Notes under the pieces: model-generated
The model's database searches: none
What the model was told of the DNA's origin: nothing
Seen by the model: only the letters and a program-made list of their open reading frames with translations
Made by a program: the position numbers and the translations under genes
Assembly (NCBI GenBank): GCA_949710005.1
Contig: OX453274.1
Coordinates: forward strand, 9,509,717-9,573,716
Source of the DNA: Ricordea florida
Lineage: Eukaryota > Cnidaria > Anthozoa > Corallimorpharia > Ricordeidae
Reading direction: 5' to 3'
Length of the DNA: 64,000 bases
Part shown: positions 54,101-64,000 of the stretch, one piece after another
Layout: every line of letters begins with the position of its first letter
Numbering within the stretch: position 1 is the first letter of the stretch

Positions 54101-57100
54101 TACATGAAGATAGAGTAAGTATATGCCGTATCAATCAACATAAATTCCAACACTCGTTCCGCGAAGGCACAGTAATTACGAGGTCCGGAGTTCAAGCCCT
54201 GTTGATGGCACTGTGTTGTTTCCCTAGATAAGAATCTTAACTCCACACTGTCTCTGTCCAACCAGGGGCCGGTTGTTCGAAGGCCGATTAGCGGTAACCC
54301 AGGGTTAAATTTTAACATGGGTTTCTTTTCCTCTTTTTAAAAAGCGTTTTCTCCGATAACTTTCTCTATTTTTTTTTCAGAGCATACAATCATCAAATTG
54401 TATTCAAAAAGAATTATACTGAATGTGCTTTTTTTAGCTCTCATATCTGCATTTAAATTTCGCACTAACCCTGGGTTACCTTAACCCTGCTTCGAACAAC
54501 CCGTCCCTGGTGTATAAATTGATAAACGCGATACACTTACTGAGCAACTTTTCCATGGACTCACATCCCAAAAAATAAATTAGGTTATGCTGATGCACAA
54601 TTAAAATGTAATACAATTAGAAGCTAAGGGAATATTATAAATACGTTTCACGATAAAAATATATTTTAATAACAAATAATAATAATAAATAGTTACTTTA
54701 TTTACTCATGTATCACCTAAGAGCTAGCTGAAAGCTCGTTTAAACGTGAGCGTGAAACTAATTACAAATAATAAGCTAATAGGACCAAATTTGTATATAA
54801 TATCTAATTTGTATATAATATCTAATTTGTAAACGAAGATGCATTTAAATTCGAAGAATTAAAAAAGAAAAACGTCAAGTCCAGCCTTTCCAGATACGTA
54901 ACGATCCCGCAAAGCTAAGGCCGCGCCATAAACGAATGCTACGCTCGTGTAAAAGCGGCCAAGTCCGGACACTCCCTAACTCTAGTAGGCCAGGTAAACC
55001 ATTCCACAGTTTAGTAGTTAAATGTGACCATGACTTGTGCATGCAATCTCAACTGAAAGATGGCAGCATGAAGCGTGTGCCAGACCTCCTTAAATTATAA
55101 TTTACATTTAAAACGTTACATGTAACTTTCAAGTCTTTTTTTGAAAAGGTTGCAGTCCACTACTTCTTTGGGGTCTTCGGCCAGTTTTTTTTCCAACATG
55201 TAGCGCCTCTATTGGTAAAAGATAGCTGCCTTGATTTGCATCTCTGTAGATCCAAATTTTTCTTATGACATGTGTTTCAGTCGTGAAAACCTAGTATACA
55301 TGAAAATTATTGACTAAGAAACTCATGCGCTCAAGCATTTAGGAATTTGTTGACCATAATAGAATCTTTTATAAAAAGTCTAAGGGCAATAAAAATCCAT
55401 TTAAGTGAATTCAAGCGGTCAGAAATATGATCGTATTTCCTGAGGCCCAGAGATATCCTGCCCATGATCCTTTTATAGTGACTCTTGAAATAACATTTGT
55501 TTTTTTTATAGCTCCTGCGGCTGTTACGTGAATGGAACAAGCTTTATGAGCGCAACCACCGAGGGATCTCTTTAAAATCAATCCTGTTTGTTTGCAACAA
55601 GTGGGACCAAGTGGAAGAAGGTGACAAGAAAAGAGTGAAGAAAGACATCGCAGACAAGCTGAGGAAAATGTTCCAAGATTTGGATCTAAAACTTCAGGTT
55701 ATAAAGATTTCCGTAAAAGAGGCCAGCTGTGTACTGAGCAGACACGATGTGGTGAGAGACGACTTTGGTCGCTTAATGGCTGGTCTTCGGCGTGTTATTC
55801 CACTTTGCATTGAAGGCAAAAATGAATATTTCTACGGGTGAGTTCAGTTACGTTCATTGCAGGGGCGGATCCAGGATTTCAAAAGGGGGGGGGGGGGGGG
55901 TGGATGGATGGCGGGTCGACCCGCCATATTGGAAATTACCCACAAGACCCTGGGAACGAGGTTGCCATCAAACCTGAGCATCGACTGAGCACATGGGTTG
56001 GTAAGCGCGAACGTTTCCCTGCAAATTTCGCAATAAACAACAACCAGACATGAGCGAGAGCTAATTTTTCTTTCTTTATTTATTTTCTATTTCAAATAAA
56101 GTGACATTTCGAATTATTTTTTTTACTGAAAAATGGGGGGTGGATATCCACCCTATCCACCCCCCCCCCCCCCTGTATCCGCCCCTGCATTGATATTTAG
56201 CGCATCGGATCTCTGTTCAAGAGGTCTTTGTATCATTTCCAACCTCTGACACTGGTTTTTCCTTTGACAAAAAAAAACTCAACATATTACTATCTTTTTC
56301 AACCAGCTGTACAAATTCGAACAGGGATATAATGCTTGGGTAGCCCTGCGATGGACTAAAATTTCATTCATGAGGGATTGAAGTATGGACAATAACTTTC
56401 AAAACAGTTTCATTTTCATCGTGAAAATTAATCCCTTCATTGTTTAGTTGCTAGCGCATCGCACCGGTTACGTGTAGGGCAAGAGGTGAAGGCGGGTTAA
56501 AGGCTGCTTCTTCTTAGGCTAAAATACGTTTACCAAAAATGAGGGAAAAAGTCACCGTGGTTAATCTTCAATTTCAATTTTATATTCTGCAGATGGCTAA
56601 GTGGGAAGCTGAGAACCTTGTCAGACCAAGTCAAAGCAGAAAAACGCAAGGTGAAAAGCAGCCAAGAAGAAAGAATCAAGACACGAAAAATAATCGAAGA
56701 GATGTTGGAAAAGCTGAAGCGAGGAAGTCCGATTCAGGAAATTGAGAATGCGATATCGAATCACATAAAGGAGATTACCAAGGGCTTGACCTGCCATCTG
56801 GTTTCTACTGACGTTAAGGAAAAATTTTGCATGTGGGAGGAAACTGACCTGCCTCATATAGACAAGGCAAGTGTGGAGGAACGTAAAAGTGCGTTTGACA
56901 AATGCGTTTCGAAGCGCTTCCACTTAATGATCGATGAGTGGGAAAGAAAAGAAAACCTTTTCTTCAATGCACATTCTGAGCTCGAAAAACGCTTCCGTCA
57001 AAGTTTCCTTGATTTGGAAAGAGATTTCCACGAGATTGATCGCACCCTTGTGGGTTCATCTTCTGAAAAATTCAGTTCCTTTGTGGCCCCAGGTGAGGCA

Positions 57101-60100
57101 TCTTGCGTGGTCATGACGCCAAGAACAAGGAAGTTTCTGATGGCAACCCTTGTTTTTTTTCCTGTGCTGTTCCCAGTTGGCTTGGCGGCGGGGATCCTCT
57201 CTGCGCCTGTTTTTAGCTACTTGGTGTTCCAAAAATATCTGAAAGAGAAAAAGCTTAAAAACGACGCCTGTGGATACTTAGCAGAGATATCGAGAGAGTT
57301 CCTTGAGTACTTCATCGACAACGACTTGCGGAACACAATTCACGAGGAATTCTCTGAAGAGAAAAGGCGCGTTGCCCAGATTAAAAGCTGCTATCATGGA
57401 CTGATTGACAAGTATGAGCAACGGTGCCAAGATCTGACACGCCCTGGGGATGAATCACAGGAAAAAGAGACGCTGGTAAAATGCAGTACGCTGGCTGAAA
57501 AGTTAAAGGAAATGCAACAGACACTCTTATTTGACGCAATCGAGCATGATATTCACGTAATGAATCCACCTTGTCAGATTGACAAGCAAAGTCTTCGCTA
57601 CCATAAGGACACGGTTCTAGGCGTGGGAAGTTACGGTAGGGTTTTAAAAGGAGTACTGCACCTCCCAGGCCACTATAAGGAAAAACATGTGGCAGTAAAA
57701 GAGCTGAAAGAACCTCCGCAACCATCAAACATTGCTTCATTCCTTCATGAAGCAACCATGTTAAAGTAAGTAACCTTTGGAATTATTGAATGCTGTTATT
57801 GCTTGGCTGCAGTGGGGACATGTGGGTATTTCTTTTCATTTTTCTTTATCACTATTATTGTTTCTCATTATTCATTCAAAATATTTCCCCGATTCTGATT
57901 GGCTAAAAGCACACGTTTAATTCACCATAACCAGTTACTGATGACCAAATTTGGAAGAATTAAGTGTTTGAAAATATTTTGATAAATAATAAAGCAATTA
58001 ATGAACTCGGCTCTCGTAGGATATGAAGAATTAAGCGGATCTCGGAAGGGTGTTATCCACCTCAGCCTACGGCTTCTGTGGATAACACGTTCCTCGATCC
58101 GCTTAATTCTTCATATCCTACTCAGCCTCATTCATTAATTGCTAATTAAGGGCAGAGGGGGTTGACAGGCTGGGAGGTATATTAGGATTAGAGTTAAGTG
58201 AAGTGCTAAGTGGCTTCCCGCGGCCTATACCAGGACCCCAGGGATTATGTGGCTTTGTAGCTGTCGAGTGGCACTGAACTCAGTTCACGCTTGCGGAGAG
58301 TCGAGTTTGCGCTTAAAGATAAAACGAGCCAAGATATTTTCATTATGACTCGTTTCACTATGACTAAGACAGAAACATACGCTTTTGAAATAATATTTTG
58401 TGGAGGAATCGGATGTCCTCTGATTTCAAGATTTTCACTGCGCAATCTCATTTACAACGGTTTCTTTTGGTTTTTTAATTTGTGCCGTGGGAGCAGGAGG
58501 GTTCATTTGAGTCTGCACTGGCGCTATAACTAATTTTTGTTTTGTATAGTCTTTCCGTCTCTTTATAGTTATGATTTTTGATTCACTATACAGGCTGCTT
58601 GATCACAAGAACATTGTCACCTTCTATGGTATTGTCATGGATGTGCACAAATGTCAGCTTAAATCCTTTGTGCTTGTCTTCGATCTCTGCGCCGAGAGTC
58701 TTAAAGACAGGATTTTTAAGAACGTCAAATATATTCCTTGGGAAACACCCAGTGCAGCCCCGCTGACATTTCACTGGATGAAGAAGGTTTTACACGCTCT
58801 GGAGTTTATTCATAGCAAGAACATTGCTCACCGGGATCTTAAGTTGGCCAACGTTCTAGTAAGTTCGGTTCCTTCAGTTACTTTAAAAATTTGCTGTTTA
58901 GTACTTAAAATGTTATTATGTGAAATGGTTAAGGCCAAAGAACAAGTTAGTGAAGGAACTCTATTATGGCATACCAGGTTCCTATGCGTTTTATTTGTAC
59001 ATGAAGCTATGCGGTGCAAACTTTCGTTGGAAAGCTTCTAAATAGTACTGCGGTACAGTGTTCCATTTTACTCTTGCAGCATCGCATTGTTGCGCTTTGT
59101 GGATAATTGCATTACATAGCGGGGTTCTTACTTTTAAAGTTTGGTCGTTAGCGGTGTGACATTCTTTTGCTTGTACTGGGTACAGCGTGGTTCTAATTTC
59201 TTTCATTTGTGGATCAAACCATGCTGTTTGGCCAACAACAACATTCACTTTATTTGCAAATTTCTGAGAAAAAGGCCTTTGTACCCGCAGTTAGCAGAAC
59301 TATTCTGGGCGGGCTACTTAAGCTGAGATTTTGTAATATGCTCACACGCACATACACACACACACACACACATACACACACACGCAAACACACACACACA
59401 CAAAATAAAATAAAAGAAATGAACAAATGAACGAATAAATAATATTAATAATAATTAAGTTGAAAGTTATAACAAAGCCAGTTACACATAAATTGCATTG
59501 CACGTAAGTTGCGATACACATAAATTGCGTTACACATAAATTGCCTGAGGGAGAAAATAAGGAAAGAGATTCATAACAGGTTATAGAAAGCTAAAGCTAG
59601 AAAGTATAGCGCATGTCAACATTCATCTCCTCAGTTTCAAGAATCTCTGGCCATTCTTTGGATAGGTACTGAACAGCACTGTACTGTAGTACTGTTTGTA
59701 CATGTCTTGCAATATACTGTGGTTCTAAAAGTTACATTTGTGGATCAATCCATGCAGTAAAACCATTTTTTTGGAAAACTGCTGAGCAGTACCGTGTTGG
59801 TGTATCCTGGTTAACTCATACAGTATTTACACTTGTATCTGCATCCATGCAGCGTGAATATTTTTAAAGCTCCTAATTATAAATAGTACCGTCTTGCGAC
59901 ACAGTTTCTCACACTGTATAGTGCGAATTTAACTTTTTTATCTGTGTATAAAAGCATGCAGTCTGGCCATTCAATTAGGTAAGCTCCGTCCGTGGGGGAT
60001 ACCTCCAAGGCCGCTTGCTCTGACCTTCGATTTTTTTCCCAAATTCCTTTTTTTAAATTCCACATTCGATTCGTCGCAGATCTCAGAAAGGGGTCGTATC

Positions 60101-60490
60101 AAAGTCGCAGATCTGGGTATCGCGACCTTCGAGTGCAGAATCACAGGTACGTTGTGTGGGACTCCATTGTACCTGGCTCCTGAGGTGTACGAGGGGAGAG
60201 CCTATGACAGCAAGGCCGACATTTACAGCTTTGGTTTGATGATGTGGGAAATGTGGTATGGAAAACACGTTTTCTACGGCAAGCGCCAGGTGAGCAATGA
60301 AGAATTACTCCGAAGAATCCATCGAGAGGATTATCGTCCCCAGTTCCCTCCCAAAGGCCCTCCCCCGTCACAGTGTATTGAGCTTATGAGACGATGCTGG
60401 GAACGAGATCCGAGCAGAAGGCCGACTGCGTGCGAATGCAAAGATTCCGTGGAAGCCATAAAAGAAAGTTTCACTGAGCAGAACTTGTAA
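36113..60490 (+). CDS. DSTYK-like GTPase-protein kinase (8 exons)
   Basis: The exons are 36113-36283, 48163-48361, 48554-48825, 53974-54114, 55512-55837, 56593-57765, 58594-58858 and 60080-60490. All junctions are GT-AG and in phase, giving about 985 residues. The GTPase part has a P-loop GETSAGKS (~124-131), DSPG (~221) and NKWD (~290). A helical middle contains a hydrophobic segment (~551-583: LMATLVFFPVLFPVGLAAGI). The kinase has GVGSYGRV (~713), VAVKEL, HRDLKLANVL (~840), DLG in place of DFG (~860) and LAPEVYEG (~882). Length, layout and the DLG variant fit dual Ser/Thr-Tyr kinase DSTYK relatives. Exon 1 is assigned by phase and a good donor only; it is 11.9 kb from exon 2. Cellular role is inferred. 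Confidence 0.82.
36842..37657 (+). repeat. 80-bp direct repeat pair
   Basis: AATACTTGCTCATGGCATGC through CATCAGAGTAAAAT occurs at 36842-36923 and again at 37579-37657 with very few differences. It suggests a local duplication or the ends of an insertion. Confidence 0.6.
39765..39840. repeat. Fold-back hairpin
   Basis: The left arm contains GCGTGATAGTTGAC and the right arm GTCAACTATCACGC. Flanking CGAGATTTCTA and TAGAAATCG also pair. The loop is about 16 bases. Confidence 0.65.
40290..40298. repeat. 9-bp target duplication, left copy
   Basis: CCGAAAAAA, repeated at 47725-47733 directly outside the right end. Confidence 0.8.
40447..42248 (+). CDS. RecQ-like helicase of the transposon (2 exons)
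   Basis: Exon 1 is 40447-40997 and exon 2 is 41141-42248. The 143-bp intron (GTGAGG to TTTCAG) is in phase and restores the DEAH-box region. Motifs are Walker A PTGFGKSLLFQ, DEAHCVEIW, ALTATAPP, FATSALGMGVNVP (motif V) and QETGRAGRTG (motif VI). A Cys cluster (CCCVCDARC) follows the second RecA-like lobe, as in RecQ zinc domains. The protein is about 552 residues. It probably unwinds DNA during transposition. No HRDC domain was seen. The sequence is open throughout. Confidence 0.9.
42249..44081. other. Spacer between convergent transposon genes
   Basis: The spacer is AT-rich, with no gene recognised. Open frames near 43277 and 43496 lack supporting features. Confidence 0.45.
44082..47466 (-). 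CDS. DUF6589-type transposase with N-terminal zinc domain (2 exons)
   Basis: Minus strand: exon 1 is 47466-46522 and exon 2 is 45908-44082, about 923 residues. The first in-frame ATG at 47484 is also possible. The N-terminus is a ZAD-like zinc module (CRLCGGAY ... LVCRKCEAF). An acidic linker follows. Exon 2 carries a probable catalytic block VVFAGDQLTRVRFAGAKDLL with downstream FKPVMWHTKASLLQ, characteristic of DUF6589 proteins, and a late WGFFVNWRGGAGNNMEDD. The donor at 46521 (GTGAGC) and acceptor at 45909 (TTAACTCAG) join in phase. It presumably binds the 79-bp ends and cuts the element. Confidence 0.82.
47646..47724. repeat. Right terminal inverted repeat of the AcademH-like element
   Basis: Exact reverse complement of 40299-40377. 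Confidence 0.9.
48045..48088. repeat. Perfect 20-bp palindrome stem
   Basis: TTGGATGTCACGCAACGTTC, loop GGGT, then the exact complement. Outer sequence GTAGTCTCC/GGAGACTAG also pairs. It lies about 75 bp upstream of exon 2 of the kinase gene. Confidence 0.75.
48433..48532 (+). pseudogene. Duplicate P-loop exon remnant
   Basis: SSAGKNSLLKTMLGESILTI lies 5' of the real exon 3 (SAGKSSLINLLLGESIMPT). An acceptor-like TTTTTCAAG precedes it, but the sequence diverges after ~30 residues and no full exon remains. It is probably a decayed tandem exon duplication, or less likely an alternative first half of the GTPase exon. Confidence 0.6.
48962..49016. repeat. (ACTC)n simple repeat
   Basis: An imperfect run of ACTC units in intron 3 of the GTPase-kinase gene. 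Confidence 0.8.
49017..50540. other. Intron 3, unassigned
   Basis: Contains an open frame at 49215-49430 (MSPVRTMANLETEFHELL) with no recognised family, and T-rich tracts near 50290 and an A-run near 50391 that may mark the LINE 3' end. Confidence 0.35.
50540..52430 (-). pseudogene. Truncated LINE reverse transcriptase
   Basis: The minus strand carries GVRQGDPLSPLLF and LSLFADDMTCF (RT motifs), then the thumb/connection region (KILGIVFDY, WRGLTLLGRIQIVKSF). A CCHC-like end follows (CSFCETEIESIEHFFFNC). It spans four frames with several shifts. The 5' half, including the endonuclease and the first RT aspartate block, is missing or disrupted. It is a 5'-truncated insertion typical of non-LTR elements. 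Confidence 0.88.
52640..53420 (+). pseudogene. Decayed Helitron Rep N-terminal fragment
   Basis: Broken frames on the plus strand spell ESECISFPTIY, VHYSTV, VAQSVPNILYKLRK, GKKYTTDDLKS, LIQLDEGLRVL and MIRQLGNPTW in order. This matches the Helitron_like_N region of Helitron replicases. Many stops and shifts are present and no helicase part was seen. Confidence 0.6.
54262..54510. repeat. MITE with GGTTGTTCGAA termini
   Basis: The inverted ends CCAGGGGCCGGTTGTTCGAA and TTCGAACAACCCGTCCCTGG enclose about 210 bp. A second inner pair (GTAACCCAGGGTTA / CTAACCCTGGGTTAC) is also visible. It lies in intron 4 of the GTPase-kinase gene. Confidence 0.75.
54511..55511. other. Intron 4, remaining part
   Basis: AT-rich repeat-like DNA, including a TATAATATCTAATTTG duplication near 54790-54830. 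No exon was recognised. Confidence 0.4.
55860..56187. mobile_element. hAT-like MITE with CAGGGGCGGAT ends
   Basis: Inverted ends CAGGGGCGGATCCAGG and CTGTATCCGCCCCTG, with CATTG on both sides (55855-55859 and 56188-56192). Internally, CCCTGGGAACGAGGTTG (55950-55966) is an AcademH-family-type end, so the element may be composite. The 5-bp flank is shorter than the 8 bp usual for hAT, so the class is uncertain. It lies in intron 5. Confidence 0.65.
57993..58143. repeat. Fold-back MITE
   Basis: The arms AGCAATTAATGAA... through AGGATATGAAGAATTAAGCGG and their complement surround GGTGTTATCCAC/GTGGATAACAC. Long, nearly perfect pairing in intron 6. Confidence 0.75.
58859..60079. other. Intron 7
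   Basis: Contains a (CA)n microsatellite (59350-59402), several copies of ACACATAAATTGC (59484-59550), and two diverged copies of a repeat near 59040-59330 and 59690-59960 (sharing TTTGTGGATCAA). No exon was seen. Confidence 0.45.
59350..59402. repeat. (CA)n microsatellite
   Basis: Imperfect CA repeat in intron 7. Confidence 0.85.
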
Positions 60491-61214
60491 AGTACAAAAC
60501 TATGGAGCATTTTGGTAAACAATTTGACCACCAATATCAATGAGCGGTTCCTGGAGACTAGCATTAAGACCGTAGAAAACCCACGCCAGTTATTATCCGC
60601 AGTATATTTGCGTTATTGACCAAGCGTGAGGTCAAGATTGCTACATATTATCTTTAATTTTCCGTCGAGATCAATAAAAACGCAAGGAAGAACGAAGGCA
60701 ATATCCAGTCATCTTGACCGAACAAGCTTGGCCAATGACGATTTATTTTATGTCCATTTTTGTTTTGTTTCGTGGAACAAAGCGGGCAATTCCGAGTGGG
60801 AAAGGTAGGCGAAGCAGAAAGCAGGATTCACCTCAACTGCTCGCTTGGTGAACCAGCCATATGTTAGCGTAATATCCTTGCGTAGCTTTCTGCTAAAGGG
60901 AAACATTTGTAACAGCGTAGAACATACTTCACTAAGAGGACTTAAAAAGGCAAATGAAGTCCGTCTCAAAGGAGAAGGCAGTTTTGTTCATGTTACCGTA
61001 TTGTACACTAATGAAAAGTTCTTTATTCAGCTGGAGTCGCTCCAAATTGCTTTGTTAAAGGGGAGCCTTAAACATTTGAATTGTCATAGGTACTTTTTGG
61101 CGGAATATAGGTTAACTAAAGAGGTGCTTACAGGGTAATAGTTTGGCATTGAAATAAGAGTAACAGTTAGAGCCAAACTAGTGGAATACATCTTTCTTGG
61201 GACAAATGATCGTC
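60491..61214. other. Downstream flank of the GTPase-kinase gene
   Basis: Probably its 3' UTR and intergenic DNA; an AATAAA occurs near 60673. No gene was recognised. Confidence 0.35.
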
Positions 61215-61216
61215 TA

Positions 61217-61746
61217 CCGTATTTACTCGATTAAGCGCTGCCCCCGAATAAGCGCCGTTCTCCCAATGCGGCGCTATTAATAATATTCGGGTAGTTTCGT
61301 AATACCACAGCAATGTCAAAAATGCAAGATTAACAAAGCAACGGAAATTTCTTCGCATCAAAACCAATGTTCCTCAGTTCAAAGTGATATTTCACCGCTC
61401 ACCCATTCAATTCTCTTTCCAGGATTGTTGCAATACGTAGTTCTGTTATGAAAGCTGTGTATTTTACCGGCACGACAAGCCAAAGGAGACAGCGAAATTG
61501 AAATTTATAAACAGAGAGAAGAACAATTTAAATGTGGCGCATGAGACGTACAAAATGACCAAACATATTTATATATTTAGTTGCTGCTCAATTGAAGTTT
61601 TGACTGAAAAAAGAAAGAAAACCATTTTTTCTTGATTTGGTTTTTCAATAAGCGCCGCTCTCAATTAAGCGCCGCCCTCGAATAAGAGCCGCATCTGCGA
61701 CGAAAAAAATTAATAAGCGCCGCCGCGCTTATTCTTGTAAATACGG
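61217..61746. mobile_element. TA-flanked MITE (CCGTATTTAC ends)
   Basis: Inverted ends CCGTATTTAC/GTAAATACGG with TA on both sides. Repeated AATAAGCGCCGC words lie near both ends. The TA flank fits a Tc1/mariner-pogo-type non-autonomous element. Confidence 0.75.
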
Positions 61747-61989
61747 TACGGCAGAAATATATACAGAAATATACACCCCAGGCGTAAGGTAACTGCCTGT
61801 TATCAAAAAATTGTATGATGGGGGTCTGCTTGCTGGCCTAAGAAACAGTCGAGCCAATATATTTCAAATGATTTGTAATGCAATGTTAAAGTCTACAAGC
61901 AACCATGCATTTTGACCAATAACTCACGGAAAAAAATGTGGTAATTGTGATTAGAATGTTACCTGCTTAATGTTTCGTAGGAGCCCAAT

Positions 61990-62128
61990 ATGAAAGTATT
62001 ACCATTCTCGGCATCTTCTTTTCCACTTGTGCTTGTGTTCTTCTTGTTGTTCTTCTCGGTCTTGCGTCACAACGTTTCGGCAATCCTGCCCTCCTCAGGT
62101 GATTGTCAATTGTCTATCAAAACAGTAT
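61990..62128 (+). CDS. Possible signal-peptide exon of an unidentified gene
   Basis: An acceptor-like TTTCGTAG (61973-61980) is followed 9 bp later by ATG. The exon encodes MKVLPFSASSFPLVLVFFLL with a hydrophobic core, then about 25 residues, and ends at a good donor (GTAAGT at 62129). It looks like the first coding exon of a secreted or membrane protein. No following exon was identified in the rest of the window, so this is tentative. Confidence 0.4.
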
Positions 62129-64000
62129 GTAAGTGTTTCACATTTCTCTGCTCCATATTCTTTAGTCTTTACGCATATCTGCATTAACTCGGGCTTTCTG
62201 TTTCATAAGTCGTGAATTTTATTTCTGAACGTCGTTCCTCTCCATTTCGTCCCAGTGAATTTCCGTTATAGCACATGCGCGTTAGGACCACGCATGCGCA
62301 TTGGAAGCTTGACAGCGATTTGTGACTCAAGATTGAAAACGAAGCAAAAATTTTAATGCGAGGGTTCTCTCTCGCGGAATCCCTGGTGAAACGTTTACAC
62401 AATAGCTGTGTGTGGGTGGGGAATTTTAAGCTTGCACGTCAGGCCTTCGTCATTCGATCAAACCGTCAGCTTCCCTTTAATTTTACCTTAGCCGGGTACA
62501 ATGTCGACCGAAAACCTATAGTTTGTTATACTGGTAAACTTGAAAAGTGAAACATTTTCTGCTTAGCAAAATGGCTGTTTATTGTCTAATTATCAACAAT
62601 TCTATCGCAGGCTGAATAAGTTGAAGAGGGGGTGCAATGAGCGGTCTAAATTTTGACAGCTTGATTATGAGGTTTTTATATGGAGCCTGTTTTCATTCAA
62701 TATTACACTAGAAAAACATTTTCTCAAAGGAACGTTTTGAGTAACAGAAAAGAATTATGTAATTAATATATGGAGGATATTAAGTGACCACGTGGAGATA
62801 CGACATTTCTTTTTAAGCGTTGAAAACGTTTTAAATCGTTCGTTTAACTCACTTGTGAAATATTCGTCAACTCTCGAAGTGAAATTTCGTACCTCTAAAA
62901 GGTTACGTAATGTTCTATTTATTATATGAACACCAATTTATTATGTTACCGTAGTAACGAGTTATTTTAACGTGTGAACTAACATGGTATTTTCATGTGT
63001 GAAGATATCATGTTGTTAGACGAAAACTCACCTGGTATTTCACTTTTGTTTATATCATAAAAGAGAATTCTTCGTGACTGTGATGACTCGAATGCAACCA
63101 AAAACTGTCAAAAAGTTGTTTTGTTGTTTAAGTAATTAATTAAGTAATTAGCAGTTATTAACAATGTGAAAGGTTAGTACGCTTCAGGTAAAGTAAGGCT
63201 ATACTCTCAGCAGTTACTACTCTGACTTGTGCCATTGTCCAAAACAAGAAGCCTGCGAAACTGCGTAAAGCAGTATCGTATTGACACAATTGACACGTAA
63301 AGTATCGTATTTTTAAGTTTGTTTATACAAAATGTTTCTTAGTGGCAGTAATTCATGTAAAACTCTTTAGTCTATATCATAGTAAAATTAGGGTAATTTT
63401 CTGGCTTGTAAATTTGCATTGCTTTTCTTATCATATTGTAAGTGCTGTTACTTGCTTATATTGCGAGTTTCTAACTCAGTGAAGTTTTGTCAGTTAAGAA
63501 TATTGTTTTTGTGTATCAATACGTTGCAAGTCGTTTTTCACTTGGTTGTAAATAATAAAAGAATTAGTGTATTTGTAACCTGTTACTTTATTTTTACCTA
63601 TGGTCTTAAGCGAAATAAACAAGGAAAAAACTCCTGCATTATCCCTATCTAGACCGGGGGGGGCCTTTGAGGCCCTACCGAACTTTAAGAGCTCGTATCT
63701 CCCAAACTAGGAAAGCTAGGACCACCAAACTTGATGACTTTTCCTAAAATTTATCTGGCAACATTTCTATGTTGGTTATGAATGTCTGTCATTTTTGGTG
63801 TTTCCATGGTAACCGATTGGTCACAGGTATATTTTCAAAATTTTGGAATGAGTATTTTTTTGGACATATTGTTTACAATTTCACCATTGCACTGGTCTTT
63901 TCACACTGATTCATCAATAAATCATTAATTTAATAGTAGTTTATACAATTTATGACCATTGTATGCAAATTAGATGAATTCATGAATTTATAATTAGCAA
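62129..64000. other. No gene recognised
   Basis: AT-rich DNA. A G-run and CTTTGAGGCCC repeat-like stretch lies near 63650-63680. Open frames look like chance. Confidence 0.4.

Noticed and set aside
54150-54220. tRNA-like B box (GGTCCGGAGTTCAAGCC)
   Set aside because: No matching A box or tRNA fold; probably a decayed SINE piece too short to call.
1-64000. CRISPR arrays, bacterial operons or rRNA genes
   Set aside because: None are visible; the tandem repeats lack spacer structure and the genes are spliced and eukaryotic or virus-like.

Overview
The window looks like invertebrate animal nuclear DNA. It is AT-rich, with long introns, GT-AG splice sites, tRNA-derived SINEs, many fold-back MITEs and cut-and-paste elements of the kind common in cnidarians. 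A stony coral or another anthozoan is my inference; no species can be named. Two host genes are readable. One is a spliced plus-strand gene with two DsbA/GST-kappa-type domains (last eight exons, 2479-9867; its 5' end was not found). The other is a spliced plus-strand DSTYK-like gene, a GTPase fused to a protein kinase, spanning 36113-60490 in eight exons and predicting about 985 residues. A possible signal-peptide exon lies at 61990-62128.

The main object is a 17.5-kb Polinton/Maverick-like virus-derived element at 17865-35406. It has ~325-bp nearly identical terminal inverted repeats and a 5-bp target duplication (CAATG on both sides). It carries a protein-primed family B DNA polymerase, now broken by a stop codon and a deletion; a retroviral-type integrase; an A32-like packaging ATPase; candidate capsid proteins; and a DUF5679-like zinc protein. 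It also carries unusual cargo: an RPB6/omega-like RNA polymerase subunit, an SSB-like protein with an acidic tail, a SLOG (DUF2493-type) protein, a Cys/His repeat protein, a run of small one-helix membrane proteins, and two related genes whose start codons lie inside the two terminal repeats. I saw no adenovirus-type protease. Related hairpins follow several genes and look like a shared 3'-end signal.

Layout: 1-9867, DsbA/GSTK-like gene with MITEs and a SINE in its introns. 9868-17859, repeat-rich DNA with retroelement 3' fragments, minisatellites and an (ATT)n tract. 17865-35406, the Polinton-like element, inserted about 0.7 kb upstream of the DSTYK-like start codon. 36113-60490, the GTPase-kinase gene. 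Its 11.9-kb first intron holds a complete 7.4-kb DNA transposon (40299-47724; 79-bp TIRs, 9-bp target duplication) with a RecQ-like helicase and a spliced DUF6589-type transposase, resembling the AcademH group. Intron 3 holds a truncated LINE and a decayed Helitron. 60491-64000, a TA-flanked MITE, one candidate exon and otherwise unassigned DNA.

Within the Polinton-like element the parts suggest three groups: replication and integration (polymerase, SSB-like, integrase), virion assembly (capsid candidates, ATPase, membrane proteins) and expression or host interaction (RPB6-like, SLOG, Cys-repeat, TIR-linked pair). Most reading frames are open, but the polymerase and one membrane-protein gene are broken, so this copy probably cannot replicate by itself.
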